Shown: positions 6,866-15,049, numbered from the stretch's first letter. The stretch is 64,000 nt of DNA from Streptomyces sp. BK340 (GCF_007827595.1 NZ_VISR01000018.1:124001-188000), one strand, 5' to 3'. Notes: generated from the letters alone by a model not told the origin. Numbers and translations: made by a program.

Positions 6866-8452
6866 ATGGCTGCCCTTTCCAGGGGGACACCCCCCGGACC
6901 CCCCGTCCCCGACTTCGGTATCCCGCGCCCGCTCGCGGAGCGGATGAGCATGGCCGAACAGTACGAGTACCTGCGCACCCGAATGGTCCGCCGCCGCACC
7001 CTGGTGACGGCGGGTGCGGTCGCGGGCGGCCTGCTGACCGCCTGCTCCTCCGGCTCCGGTGCCGCGGCGCACCCGGCCCCGGCCGCCTCGCGGGTGTCCG
7101 GTTCGGTGGTCCGCCCGTTCGGTCGCCATCTGGCCTTCGGTGCCGACCCGAAGACACAGATGCGGGTCTCCTGGCAGGTGCCGCTCGCGGTGAAACGGCC
7201 GTACGTGCGCGTCGGGCTGCGCCCCGACGACCTCGGCCGCCGGATCGAGGCCGAGGTGCGCAACCTGCACACCCCCGGGGTGCAGGGCGTGCGGCCCGCG
7301 GTCGAGCAGTACTACCTGCACGCGGCCCTGGACGGCCTCAAGCCCGGCACGACGTACTACTACGGCGTCGGCCACGACGGCTGGGACCCGGCCGCTCCCG
7401 CCCACCGCAGCGGCCTCGCCTCCTTCCGCACGGCGCCCGCGACCCCGGAGCGCTTCGTGTTCACGGCCTTCGGCGACCAGGGCGTGGGGCAGGCCGCGAA
7501 CGCCAACGACCACCTCGTGGGGCGCCAGAACCCCGCCTTCCACCTGCACGCGGGCGACATCTGCTACGCGGACGTCAACGGCGCCGGACAGACCTCGGAC
7601 GGCTACGACCCCACGTTCTGGGACCAGTTCCTGAAGCAGAACGACCCGGTCGCCAAGTCGGTGCCGTGGATGGTGACCACCGGCAACCACGACATGGAGG
7701 CCTGGTACTCACCGGACGGCTACGGCGGACAGCTGGCCCGGTTCTCCCTGCCGGACAGCGGCTTCGACCCGCACGGGACGCCGGGCGCCTACGCGTTCAC
7801 CTACGGCAACGCCGGCTTCGTCGCGCTGGACGCCAACGACGTGTCGTACGAGATCCCGGCCAACTTCGGGCACAGCGGCGGCCGGCAGACCAAGTGGCTG
7901 GACGCGACGCTGGGCGAGCTGCGCGCGACGAAGGGCGTGGACTTCCTCGTCGTCTTCTTCCACCACTGCGCCTACTCGACGTCCCAGCACGCCTCCGACG
8001 GCGGTGTCCGCAAGGAGTGGCTGCCGCTGTTCGCGAAGCACCAGGTGGACCTGGTGGTCAACGGGCACAACCACGTGTACGAGCGGACGGACGCGATCAA
8101 GGGCGGCGAGGTCGGCAGGTCCGTGCCGATCGGCGCGTCGACCGATCCGACGCGGGACGGGATCGTGTACGTCACCGCGGGCGGCGGGGGCAGGGACCTG
8201 TACTCCTTCCCCTCGGGCGTCAAGGACAGCTACGAGGGTCATGTCACCCGGCACGACGCCGTGCAGACCTTCCACTGGACCAAGGACAAGGAGCACGCGG
8301 GGGAGACGGCCCAGTGGTCGCGGGTGCGCTACACCGGCTTCTCGCTGCTCGCGGTGGAGGCACGGCCGGGCCCGTCACCGCGGCTCACGGTGTCGGCGCT
8401 GGCCGAGGACGGACGGCGGATCGACCACTTCGAGGTGCGGCGCGGCGGATGA
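6866..8452 (+). CDS. Purple-acid-phosphatase-like metallophosphoesterase, exported lipoprotein
   Basis: The product (about 528 residues) has RRRTLVTAGAVAGG leading to a lipobox LLTAC, so it is probably exported by Tat and lipid-anchored outside the membrane. A fibronectin-like N-terminal domain of purple acid phosphatases precedes a calcineurin-type domain with all five metal motifs in order: GDQGVG, GDICYAD, GNHDME, FFHHCAYS and NGHNHVYERT. Such enzymes release phosphate from monoesters or diesters. The start is uncertain: ATG 6866 has only a weak GGTGGA before it and its first codons lie in a GGGGGACACCCCCC repeat, whereas ATG 6944 or 6950 has GGAG close upstream (6937-6940). It is divergent from leuB. 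Confidence 0.88.
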   Translation: MAALSRGTPPGPPVPDFGIPRPLAERMSMAEQYEYLRTRMVRRRTLVTAGAVAGGLLTACSSGSGAAAHPAPAASRVSGSVVRPFGRHLAFGADPKTQMRVSWQVPLAVKRPYVRVGLRPDDLGRRIEAEVRNLHTPGVQGVRPAVEQYYLHAALDGLKPGTTYYYGVGHDGWDPAAPAHRSGLASFRTAPATPERFVFTAFGDQGVGQAANANDHLVGRQNPAFHLHAGDICYADVNGAGQTSDGYDPTFWDQFLKQNDPVAKSVPWMVTTGNHDMEAWYSPDGYGGQLARFSLPDSGFDPHGTPGAYAFTYGNAGFVALDANDVSYEIPANFGHSGGRQTKWLDATLGELRATKGVDFLVVFFHHCAYSTSQHASDGGVRKEWLPLFAKHQVDLVVNGHNHVYERTDAIKGGEVGRSVPIGASTDPTRDGIVYVTAGGGGRDLYSFPSGVKDSYEGHVTRHDAVQTFHWTKDKEHAGETAQWSRVRYTGFSLLAVEARPGPSPRLTVSALAEDGRRIDHFEVRRGG

Positions 8453-8459
8453 GATCCGA

Positions 8460-8491
8460 GGTGCGGCGCGGCCGTGAGGCCGCGCCGCACC
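8460..8491 (+). terminator. 14-bp perfect hairpin after the metallophosphatase gene
   Basis: GGTGCGGCGCGGCC (8460-8473) pairs exactly with GGCCGCGCCGCACC (8478-8491) over a GTGA loop, 7 nt after the stop. It can also stop transcripts arriving on the opposite strand. Confidence 0.85.
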
Positions 8492-8496
8492 ATGGG

Positions 8497-8540
8497 GGTC
8501 CCCCCCCGCTCGAGCGAAGCCGAGAGCGGGGGAGGGTGCG
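8497..8540. repeat. Dispersed repeat, copy A
   Basis: The sequence GGTCCCCCC followed by GCTCGAGCGAAGCCGAGAGC and GGG recurs in the same orientation at 62926-62964. Copy A contains a 9-bp hairpin CCCCCGCTC/GAGCGGGGG (8503-8511 / 8524-8532). From memory this element is scattered in very many copies through Streptomyces genomes. Its function is unknown to me. Confidence 0.8.
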
Positions 8541-8589
8541 GCTCCCGGATCAGTGACGGCTCACCGGCGGCTTCGGCGGCCCAGGCGGC

Positions 8590-8721
8590 TCAGTGGCCGG
8601 TCTCGCCGCCGTTGTCGCGGCGGTCGAGGGCACGCTGGAGGGCGGCGGCGGCGTTCTGGCGCTCGGACTCGCTCGTGCGGGACACGTGGCGGACTCGGCG
8701 GCGGACGGTCGTCTCGGCCAT
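8590..8721 (-). CDS. Small basic protein of 43 residues
   Basis: The ATG at 8719-8721 has a strong GAAGGAG 9 nt upstream and opens a frame starting MAETTVRRRVRHVSRTSESE and ending DRRDNGGETGH. The first 20 residues are strongly basic and the middle (SERQNAAAALQRALDRRDN) would form an amphipathic helix. There is no membrane segment. I recall similar short proteins annotated in Streptomyces but know no function. It lies alone, followed by the dispersed repeat and a hairpin. The ribosome-binding site and third-position G/C bias argue for a real gene. Confidence 0.7.
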   Translation of the reverse strand: MAETTVRRRVRHVSRTSESERQNAAAALQRALDRRDNGGETGH

Positions 8722-8941
8722 GGAAATCGACTCCTTCGGCAAACCGGAGTGCGGCAAGAGGGGTTGCGAGACGCCGGATGGGCGGGGAGCGGTGCCGCAG
8801 GGGTTGCCTGCACGGGGCCCGGCTCACGACCGCCATTCGCTTGATCGAGCGAGACGTTCGGCTCCTACAAAAGTAAGGGAGCCGGCCGAACCTGTCTGCA
8901 CAATTACTCGGACTTCCTACTATCTGAGACGGTGGACTGGG

Positions 8942-9844
8942 TCACACCGCTGCGACCTGCGCTTTTGTCGTCCGCGGATGGAGTGAGCGCAGCTCCCGGA
9001 CGAGCGCCCGAACGGCGGAGGTGGCGGCCAGTTCCGGGGTGGTGACGTAGCCGACGGAGCGGGACGGCCGCTCGGGTCCGAGGTCGGTGACGGCCACCGC
9101 GGGCGGGGCCCCGGTGAGGGAGAGCGCGGGCATGATGGCCATGCCGAGACCGCTGCCCACCATCGACAGCACCGCCCCGTCGTCCTCGGCGCGCACGGTC
9201 GCGGCCGGGATCCAGTCCTGGGCGGCCCACCAGTCGCGGGTGTAGGAGCCGCAGTTCTCCATCCAGTCGACCAGCGGGAGGGTGCGCGGCGCCGGGTGTC
9301 CCGCGGGGTGGACCAGGGAGTACGGCTCCTCCAGCAGCACGTCGCCGACCAGCCCGGCGGGCAGGGGCGAGCCGCCGAGGGTGGCGATCCCGAGGTCGGC
9401 CCGCCCTTCGGCGACGGCGCCCGCGGTGCCGGGGCCCAGTTCCCGTACGACGGTGACGGTCACCTCGATGCCCGGGTGCCGTTCGGCGAGCCGCTCCAGG
9501 GCCGGCGGCAGCAGATGCAGGGCGGCGCTGCGGAAGGCGGCGACGCGCAGTGCACCGGTGGCCTCGGCGGTGCCCGCGCCCCGGGCGTCGGCGGCCAGCG
9601 CCCGGAGCATCCGCAGCACGCGCCGGGCGTGGGCCGCCGCCCGCTCCCCGCCGGGCGTCGGCCGGGCGCCGAACCGGCCGCGCTCGAAGAGGACGACGCC
9701 CAGCTTGCGCTCGATGCCGCGCACGGCGTGGGAGACGGCGGACTGGGTGGCCCCGAGCCGGCCGGCCGCGGCCGAGAAGCCGCCCTCGTCGGCGACGGCG
9801 ACGAGGATCCTCAGCTCCTGCGGGGTAAGGTCGGCTGCTGTCAC
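8942..9844 (-). CDS. LysR-family transcriptional regulator
   Basis: From the GTG at 9842-9844 (GGGAG 6 nt upstream) the product has 300 residues. The N-terminal winged helix-turn-helix is textbook LysR: LTPQELRILVAVADEGGFSA, then GRLGATQSAVSHAVRGIERKLGVVLFER. The rest is a substrate-binding effector domain. The frame is open to 9880, with an alternative ATG start (MNRPHRRRWEPR). It is divergent from the oxidoreductase at 9947 with a 102 bp gap, the usual arrangement for a LysR protein and its target. The inducer is unknown. Confidence 0.92.
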   Translation of the reverse strand: MTAADLTPQELRILVAVADEGGFSAAAGRLGATQSAVSHAVRGIERKLGVVLFERGRFGARPTPGGERAAAHARRVLRMLRALAADARGAGTAEATGALRVAAFRSAALHLLPPALERLAERHPGIEVTVTVVRELGPGTAGAVAEGRADLGIATLGGSPLPAGLVGDVLLEEPYSLVHPAGHPAPRTLPLVDWMENCGSYTRDWWAAQDWIPAATVRAEDDGAVLSMVGSGLGMAIMPALSLTGAPPAVAVTDLGPERPSRSVGYVTTPELAATSAVRALVRELRSLHPRTTKAQVAAV

Positions 9845-9946
9845 TCGGGGCTCCCACCTGCGTCTATGAGGGCGGTTCATGGATCACCGCGTTCCATGAG
9901 CGCAACCCTCTGCCCGGCCCCGGCATTCCTTCCTACGGTCCCTGGC

Positions 9947-10939
9947 ATGACCGAGATCGCACTCACCGTGCAGCAGACCGCCCGTCCGGCCGGCTTCCCG
10001 ACCGCAGACCACTTCCGCTTCGTCGAGTCCCCCGTGCCCGAGCCGGCTCCGGGCACGGCCCTGCTGGAGAACCTGTACTGGTCCGTGGATCCCTACCACC
10101 GCGAAATGATGGACGGGGACTTCGAGTTGAACGCACCGCTGGAGGGCCGCACCCTCGGCCGGGTCGTCGCCTCCCGCACCCCGGCGCTCCCCGAGGGGGA
10201 GATCGTCTTCCACCGGCAGGGCTGGCGCACCCACTCCGTGGTCCGCCCCGAGGAGGTCAGGCGGCTGCCCCACCACGCGGGCGTACCGCTGTCGGCGTAC
10301 CTGAGCGTGCTGGGCGGCACGGGCCTGACCGCCTATGTCGGTCTCACCCGGATCGCGCAACTGCGTCCGGGCGCCGACGTGTTCGTCTCCGGCGCGGCGG
10401 GCGGGGTCGGCACGGCCACCGGCCGCTTCGCCCGGCTGCTGGGCGCGGGCCGGCTGATCGGCAGCGCGGGATCGGCGGAGAAGGTCAAGTACCTGACGGA
10501 GGAGGTCGGTTACGACGCCGCCTTCGACTACCACCGCGCCCCCGTCGCCGAACTCCTCGCGGCGGCCGCCCCGGACGGCATCGACCTGTTCGTCGACAAC
10601 GTCGGCGGCGACCACCTCGGCGCGGCGATCGACGCCCTGCGGGAGCGAGGCCGGGTGGTGCGGGTCGGCACGATCAGCAGGTACAACACCCCGGACGCAC
10701 CACCGGTCGTCTTCAACCACTCGGACGTCGTGGAGAAGAGTCTGCGCATCGAGGGCTTCCTGGTGAGCGGCTACCGGGATGTGCAGGAAGAGCTGTACGA
10801 CTTCGCCGTACCGCATCTGCGCAGCGGGGCGCTCGCGGCCGACGAGACGGTGGTGGACGGGTTCGAGCTGATCGTGGAGGCGTTCCTGCTGATGCTGCGG
10901 GGCGGCAACACGGGGAAGATCCTGGTCCGCAAGGCGTGA
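9947..10939 (+). CDS. NADP-dependent MDR-superfamily oxidoreductase (alkenal reductase-like)
   Basis: The 330-residue zinc-free medium-chain dehydrogenase/reductase belongs to the prostaglandin reductase / leukotriene B4 dehydrogenase-like group, which reduces activated C=C bonds with NADPH. SVDPYHREMM near residue 45 and the Rossmann motif SGAAGGVGTATGRFA near residues 145-160 are visible, as is FDYHRAP and DLFVDNVGGDHL. There are no zinc-ligand cysteines. It is probably controlled by the divergent LysR gene. The physiological substrate cannot be read from the sequence. The ribosome-binding site is weak. Confidence 0.88.
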   Translation: MTEIALTVQQTARPAGFPTADHFRFVESPVPEPAPGTALLENLYWSVDPYHREMMDGDFELNAPLEGRTLGRVVASRTPALPEGEIVFHRQGWRTHSVVRPEEVRRLPHHAGVPLSAYLSVLGGTGLTAYVGLTRIAQLRPGADVFVSGAAGGVGTATGRFARLLGAGRLIGSAGSAEKVKYLTEEVGYDAAFDYHRAPVAELLAAAAPDGIDLFVDNVGGDHLGAAIDALRERGRVVRVGTISRYNTPDAPPVVFNHSDVVEKSLRIEGFLVSGYRDVQEELYDFAVPHLRSGALAADETVVDGFELIVEAFLLMLRGGNTGKILVRKA

Positions 10940-10946
10940 CGTGCCG

Positions 10947-11486
10947 TCAGGCGACGTCCCCGTCACGCCAGTCGAGGACGAGCGCATGGGCCGGGTCCAG
11001 GGAGCCGGCGAGCCCGGGCCTGACGTGGAGGCCCCCTTCCTCCTCCGGCAGACGGACGATGCCGTCCGGCGAGAGGGCGCAGACGTGACCGCTCCACCGC
11101 TGCCAGCCGCGGGCGGTGTACAGCGGGGCGCCGTCCTCGCTCGCGGAGAGCGCTCCGAGGTCGTAGGCCCGGTCGACGATCCGTTCCAGCTCGGCCATCA
11201 CCCGCCCGCCGAGCCCGGTGCGGCGTACGTCGGCCCGTACGGCGACCGCCTCCACGTATCCGGCGCGCAGCCAGCGCCCCTGGTGCCGTATCCGGCGCAT
11301 CACGACCGAGCCGTGCGCGGCGAGACCGGCAGTGTCGTGGACGAGGGCGTGCATGCCGCCGAGGCCGTGGTCCCAGTCCTGGTCGGCGAAGTCCCCGTCG
11401 AAGGCCTCGTCCAGGAGGGCGCGGGCGGCGCGGAGGTCGGCGGGGTCGAGGTCGGCCGTGTGGGCGGTACGCAGGCGAAGGGTCAT
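10947..11486 (-). CDS. Aminoglycoside 2'-N-acetyltransferase (AAC(2')-I) homologue
   Basis: The 179-residue GNAT protein closely follows mycobacterial AAC(2')-I: FDGDFADQDWDHGLGGMHAL at residues 29-48, then GYVEAVAVRADVRRTGLGGR (acetyl-CoA pyrophosphate loop), YDLGALSASEDGAPLYTARG, and the C-terminal DWRDGDVA. AAC(2') enzymes transfer acetyl from acetyl-CoA to the 2'-amino group of gentamicin- or tobramycin-type aminoglycosides. Whether this one confers resistance or has another amine substrate is unknown. It is convergent with the oxidoreductase (7 nt gap) and divergent from the hydrolase at 11557 across a palindromic site. Confidence 0.88.
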   Translation of the reverse strand: MTLRLRTAHTADLDPADLRAARALLDEAFDGDFADQDWDHGLGGMHALVHDTAGLAAHGSVVMRRIRHQGRWLRAGYVEAVAVRADVRRTGLGGRVMAELERIVDRAYDLGALSASEDGAPLYTARGWQRWSGHVCALSPDGIVRLPEEEGGLHVRPGLAGSLDPAHALVLDWRDGDVA

Positions 11487-11499
11487 GGAGCAAGGATCG

Positions 11500-11535
11500 C
11501 ATCTAACCGCTAAAAGTCTCTTGACTGGTTAGATG
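11500..11535. promoter_or_regulatory. Palindromic operator candidate between the AAC(2') and hydrolase genes
   Basis: CATCTAACC (11500-11508) is mirrored by GGTTAGATG (11527-11535). Inside, AGTC (11515-11518) and GACT (11523-11526) extend the symmetry, leaving GCTAAA as an asymmetric insert. A -35-like TTGACT (11521-11526) lies within it, reading toward the hydrolase. It sits 13-49 nt before the AAC(2') start, so a bound protein could control both genes. No regulator gene is adjacent. Confidence 0.55.
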
Positions 11536-11556
11536 GAGGCGTGATGCACTGCTGTC

Positions 11557-12444
11557 ATGTCGATTCACCAGGTTCACCACCGCACCGTCACCGTCCGCGG
11601 CCTCGACGTGTACTACCGCGAGGCGGGCCCGGAAGACGCACCGGTCCTGCTGCTCCTGCACGGCTTCCCGAGCAGCTCGCACATGTTCCGCGAGCTGATC
11701 CCGCTGCTCGCCGACCACTACCGGGTGATCGCCCCCGACCACATCGGCTTCGGCCGGTCGGCCGCGCCGGCGGCCACGGAGTTCACGTACCGCTTCGACG
11801 AGCTGGCCGCGATCACCGGGGAGTTCACCGAGCAACTGGGGCTGAAGGAGTTCGCCCTGTACATCCAGGACTACGGCGCCCCGATCGGCCTGCGCCTGGC
11901 CCTCGCCCACCCCGAGCGCGTGACGGCGATCGTCACGCAGAACGGCAACGCCTACGAGGAGGGGCTCGGCGAGCAGGCCTGGGCGCCGGTGCTCGCGCTG
12001 ATCGCGGAGCGGACGCCGCTGACCGAGGAGCCGGTCCGGGAGCTGATCAGCCCGGAGGGGATCAAGTGGCAGTACGTGCACGGGGTGCCGGACCCGTCAC
12101 TGGTCAGCCCCGACGCGTACGAGCACGACACGGCACGGATGGCCCGGCCCGGTCAGTCGGAGATCCAGCTCGACCTGATCTCCGACTACGGCTCCAACAT
12201 CACCCTGTACCCGGCCTTCCACGAGTACTTCCGCACCAGCCAGGTGCCACTGCTCGCCGCCTGGGGCGCGCACGACGCGATCTTCGTGCCCGCGGGCGCG
12301 CTCGCCTTCCAGCGGGACCTGCCGAGGGCCGAGGTGCATCTCCTGCCGGCCGGGCACTTCGCCCTGGAGACGCACGCGGACCAGATCGCCGCGCTCATGC
12401 GGGACTTTCTCGGCCGGCATCTGCCCGCTGCCGCCACTGCCTGA
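11557..12444 (+). CDS. Alpha/beta hydrolase with Asp nucleophile (haloalkane dehalogenase/epoxide hydrolase-like)
   Basis: The 295-residue protein has the oxyanion-hole motif HGFPSS (residues 35-40) and the nucleophile elbow IQDYGAP with Asp105 in place of the usual Ser. Asp there is typical of haloalkane dehalogenases and epoxide hydrolases, not esterases. A C-terminal PAGHFALE supplies the catalytic His. The substrate is unknown. GGAGG is rather far upstream (17 nt), so the exact start is uncertain. Its last 50 nt overlap the 3' end of the convergent hydrolase gene at 12395. Confidence 0.85.
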   Translation: MSIHQVHHRTVTVRGLDVYYREAGPEDAPVLLLLHGFPSSSHMFRELIPLLADHYRVIAPDHIGFGRSAAPAATEFTYRFDELAAITGEFTEQLGLKEFALYIQDYGAPIGLRLALAHPERVTAIVTQNGNAYEEGLGEQAWAPVLALIAERTPLTEEPVRELISPEGIKWQYVHGVPDPSLVSPDAYEHDTARMARPGQSEIQLDLISDYGSNITLYPAFHEYFRTSQVPLLAAWGAHDAIFVPAGALAFQRDLPRAEVHLLPAGHFALETHADQIAALMRDFLGRHLPAAATA

Positions 12445-13273
12445 GCGTCTCCCGGAAGCCGTTCGGGTCCTCCGCCCACGGCAGGTGCCCGGCGTCCGGG
12501 AGGATCACCCGCCGGGCGTGGGGCAGGGCCTCGGCGAGGGAGTCGACGGCCGCGCGCGGCCGGATGTCCCGGGCGCCGTCGATGATCAGCACCGGCACGT
12601 CGAGCTTCTGGCAGGCGGTGTACAGCTCCGGGGTGCCCCAGAGGCGCTTGCGCTCCTCGCCCAGCACCGTGTTGGACTCGGAGTTGATCCCGAACCACGG
12701 CTCGGCCATGCGCCCGGCGGGCTCCAGGGCCCCGTCCCGGTCCTCGAACTCCACGGACCACTGCAGGACCGCGCGCTCCCGCTCCTCCTCCTCCGTGCGC
12801 TGCGCGCGGGCCGTCAGCTCCCGCCAGCGGGCCAGGCGTTCGGGGTGGTCGGCGAGGCGGTTGAGGAAGGTGTGGTGGTAGGCGCCGTACCAGTCGGAGT
12901 CCGGGCCGATGCCCGTGCCCGCGACGTACACCAGCGAGCCCACCCGGTCCGGATGCGCCAGGGCGTAGCTCAGCGCCAGCTGCGCACCCCAGGAGTGGCC
13001 GAGCAGAGCCATCCGCTCCAGCCCGAAGTGCCGTCGTACGGCGTCCAGGTCCGCGACGAACCGCTCGCTCGTCCACGGACCGTCGCAGCGCTCCGACCGC
13101 CCGCAGCCGCGCTGGTCCCAGCGGATCACCGGGGTCACGTCCGCGAGCAGCCCGGCCACGTCACCGAACATGTCCCACAGGCCCGGCCCGCCGTGGCACA
13201 GGACCAGTGGATCGCCCGCACCGCCCGACCGCCGGGCCCACAGCCGTACTCCGTCGTCCGTCATGACCGTCAT
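12395..13273 (-). CDS. Alpha/beta hydrolase, proline iminopeptidase-like
   Basis: The 292-residue protein has HGGPG (residues 28-32, the oxyanion loop of proline iminopeptidases), RWDQRGCGRSE, the Ser nucleophile elbow GHSWGAQLAL, and PDAGHLPW with the catalytic His. Peptidase family S33 enzymes remove N-terminal proline from peptides, but many relatives act on esters, so the substrate is open. The stop codon lies inside the end of the convergent hydrolase gene. Confidence 0.85.
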   Translation of the reverse strand: MTVMTDDGVRLWARRSGGAGDPLVLCHGGPGLWDMFGDVAGLLADVTPVIRWDQRGCGRSERCDGPWTSERFVADLDAVRRHFGLERMALLGHSWGAQLALSYALAHPDRVGSLVYVAGTGIGPDSDWYGAYHHTFLNRLADHPERLARWRELTARAQRTEEEERERAVLQWSVEFEDRDGALEPAGRMAEPWFGINSESNTVLGEERKRLWGTPELYTACQKLDVPVLIIDGARDIRPRAAVDSLAEALPHARRVILPDAGHLPWAEDPNGFRETLRQWRQRADAGRESPA

Positions 13274-13318
13274 GTGTCCAGTGTGACGGGGCGGGGAGGC
13301 GGGACGGGGGAATTGGAA

Positions 13319-13361
13319 ACGGGCCGGGAAGCCTGCTCGGATGTCAGGTTTCCCGGCCCGT
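13319..13361 (-). terminator. 17-bp hairpin downstream of the proline catabolism operon
   Basis: Positions 13319-13335 and 13345-13361 pair over 17 bp with a single G-T wobble and a 9-nt loop (ACGGGCCGGGAAGCCTG / CAGGTTTCCCGGCCCGT). It follows the P5C dehydrogenase stop by 18 nt. Confidence 0.85.
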
Positions 13362-13379
13362 CGTTCGGGGGGCTGAGGA

Positions 13380-15011
13380 TCAGCCCATGTGCGGGTACGT
13401 GTAGTCGGTCGGCGCGACCAGCGTCTCCTTGATGGCGCGGGTCAGGGTCCAGCGCATCAGGTTCTGCGGGGCACCGGCCTTGTCGTTGGTGCCGGAGGCA
13501 CGGCCGCCGCCGAAGGGCTGCTGGCCGACGACGGCGCCGGTCGACTTGTCGTTGATGTAGAAGTTGCCGGCCGCGTAGCGCAGCTTCTCCATCGTGTACG
13601 CGGCGGCCGCGCGGTCGTTGGAGATGACCGAGCCGGTCAGGGCGTAGTCGGAGACCGACTCCATCTGCTCCAGCATCTCGTCGTACTTGTCGTCCTCGTA
13701 GACGTGGATGCCGAGGACCGGACCGAAGTACTCGGTGCGGAAGATCTCGTTCTCCGGGTCGGTGGACTCGATGACCGTCGGGCGGACGAAGTAGCCGACC
13801 GAGTCGTCGTAGGTGCCGCCCGCGACGATCGTGCAGGTCGGGTCCTCCTTGGCGCGGTCGATCGCGGCCTTGTTCTTGGCGAAGGCACGGTCGTCGATCA
13901 CGGCGCCGATGAAGTTCGACAGGTCGGTGACGTCACCCATGGTCAGGTAGTCGACCTCGGCCGCGAACTCCTCCTTGAAGCCCGAGTTCCAGATGGAGGC
14001 CGGGATGTAGGCGCGGGAGGTCGCGCTGCACTTCTGGCCCTGGTACTCGAAGGCACCGCGGGTGAGGGCGGTCTTCAGGACGGCACGGTCCGCGCTCGGG
14101 TGGGCGACGAGGAAGTCCTTGCCGCCGGTCTCGCCGACCAGACGCGGGTAGGAGCGGTACTTCTCGATGTTGTTGCCGACCGTCTTCCACAGGTACTGGA
14201 AGGTCTTGGTCGAGCCGGTGAAGTGGATGCCGGCGAGGTCGCGGTGGACCAGGGCGACCTTGGAGACCTCGATGCCGTCACCGGTGACGAGGTTGATGAC
14301 GCCCTTGGGCAGACCGGCCTCCTCCAGCAGCTGCATGAGGAGCACGGCGGCGTGGGTCTGGGTGGGCGACGGCTTCCACACGACCACGTTGCCCATCAGC
14401 GCGGGCGCGGTGGGCAGGTTGCCCGCGATGGCGCTGAAGTTGAAGGGCGTGATCGCGTAGACGAAGCCCTCCAGCGGGCGGTGGTCCATGCGGTTCCACA
14501 CGCCCGGGGAGTTCGCCGGGGGCTGCTCGGCGAGGATCTGGCGGGCGTAGTGGACGTTGAAGCGCCAGAAGTCGACCAGCTCGCAGGGGGTGTCGATCTC
14601 GGCCTGCTGGGCGGTCTTGGACTGGCCGAGCATGGTGGAGGCGGCGATGGTCTCGCGCCAGGGGCCGGACAGCAGCTCGGCGGCGCGCAGGATGATCGCC
14701 GCGCGGTCGTCGAAGGACATCGCACGCCAGGCCGGCGCGGCGGCCAGGGCCGCGTCGACGGCGTCCTGGGCGTCCTGCTGGGTGGCGTTGCGCAGGGTGC
14801 CGATGACGGCCTTGTGGTTGTGCGGCTGGACCACCTGGATGGTCTCGCCGCCGCCCATCCGCCGCTCGCCGCCGATGGTCATCGGCAGGTCGATCGGGTT
14901 CTCGGCCAGCTCCTTGAGCTTGACCTCCAGACGGGCGCGCTCGGGCGAGCCGGGGGCGTAGCCGTGCACCGGCTCGTTGACGGGGGTGGGGACCTGGGTC
15001 ACAGCGTCCAT
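13380..15011 (-). CDS. pruA: L-glutamate gamma-semialdehyde (delta-1-pyrroline-5-carboxylate) dehydrogenase
   Basis: The 543-residue aldehyde dehydrogenase performs the second step of proline catabolism, oxidising glutamate semialdehyde to glutamate with NAD+. The catalytic Glu is in VGETGGKDF and the nucleophilic Cys in YQGQKCSATSR; FTGSTKTFQYLW is the NAD-binding turn and QQPFGGGRASGTNDKAG the C-terminal hallmark of the P5C dehydrogenase branch. The ATG at 15011 (MDAVTQVPTP) is used; the frame is open much further upstream only because it shadows the proline dehydrogenase gene. It follows proline dehydrogenase by 38 nt on the same strand, an operon of two separate enzymes instead of a PutA fusion. 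Confidence 0.96.
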   Translation of the reverse strand: MDAVTQVPTPVNEPVHGYAPGSPERARLEVKLKELAENPIDLPMTIGGERRMGGGETIQVVQPHNHKAVIGTLRNATQQDAQDAVDAALAAAPAWRAMSFDDRAAIILRAAELLSGPWRETIAASTMLGQSKTAQQAEIDTPCELVDFWRFNVHYARQILAEQPPANSPGVWNRMDHRPLEGFVYAITPFNFSAIAGNLPTAPALMGNVVVWKPSPTQTHAAVLLMQLLEEAGLPKGVINLVTGDGIEVSKVALVHRDLAGIHFTGSTKTFQYLWKTVGNNIEKYRSYPRLVGETGGKDFLVAHPSADRAVLKTALTRGAFEYQGQKCSATSRAYIPASIWNSGFKEEFAAEVDYLTMGDVTDLSNFIGAVIDDRAFAKNKAAIDRAKEDPTCTIVAGGTYDDSVGYFVRPTVIESTDPENEIFRTEYFGPVLGIHVYEDDKYDEMLEQMESVSDYALTGSVISNDRAAAAYTMEKLRYAAGNFYINDKSTGAVVGQQPFGGGRASGTNDKAGAPQNLMRWTLTRAIKETLVAPTDYTYPHMG

Positions 15012-15049
15012 GAGATCCGTAACTCCTTGTACGTGAGCGGGTGTTCGGG

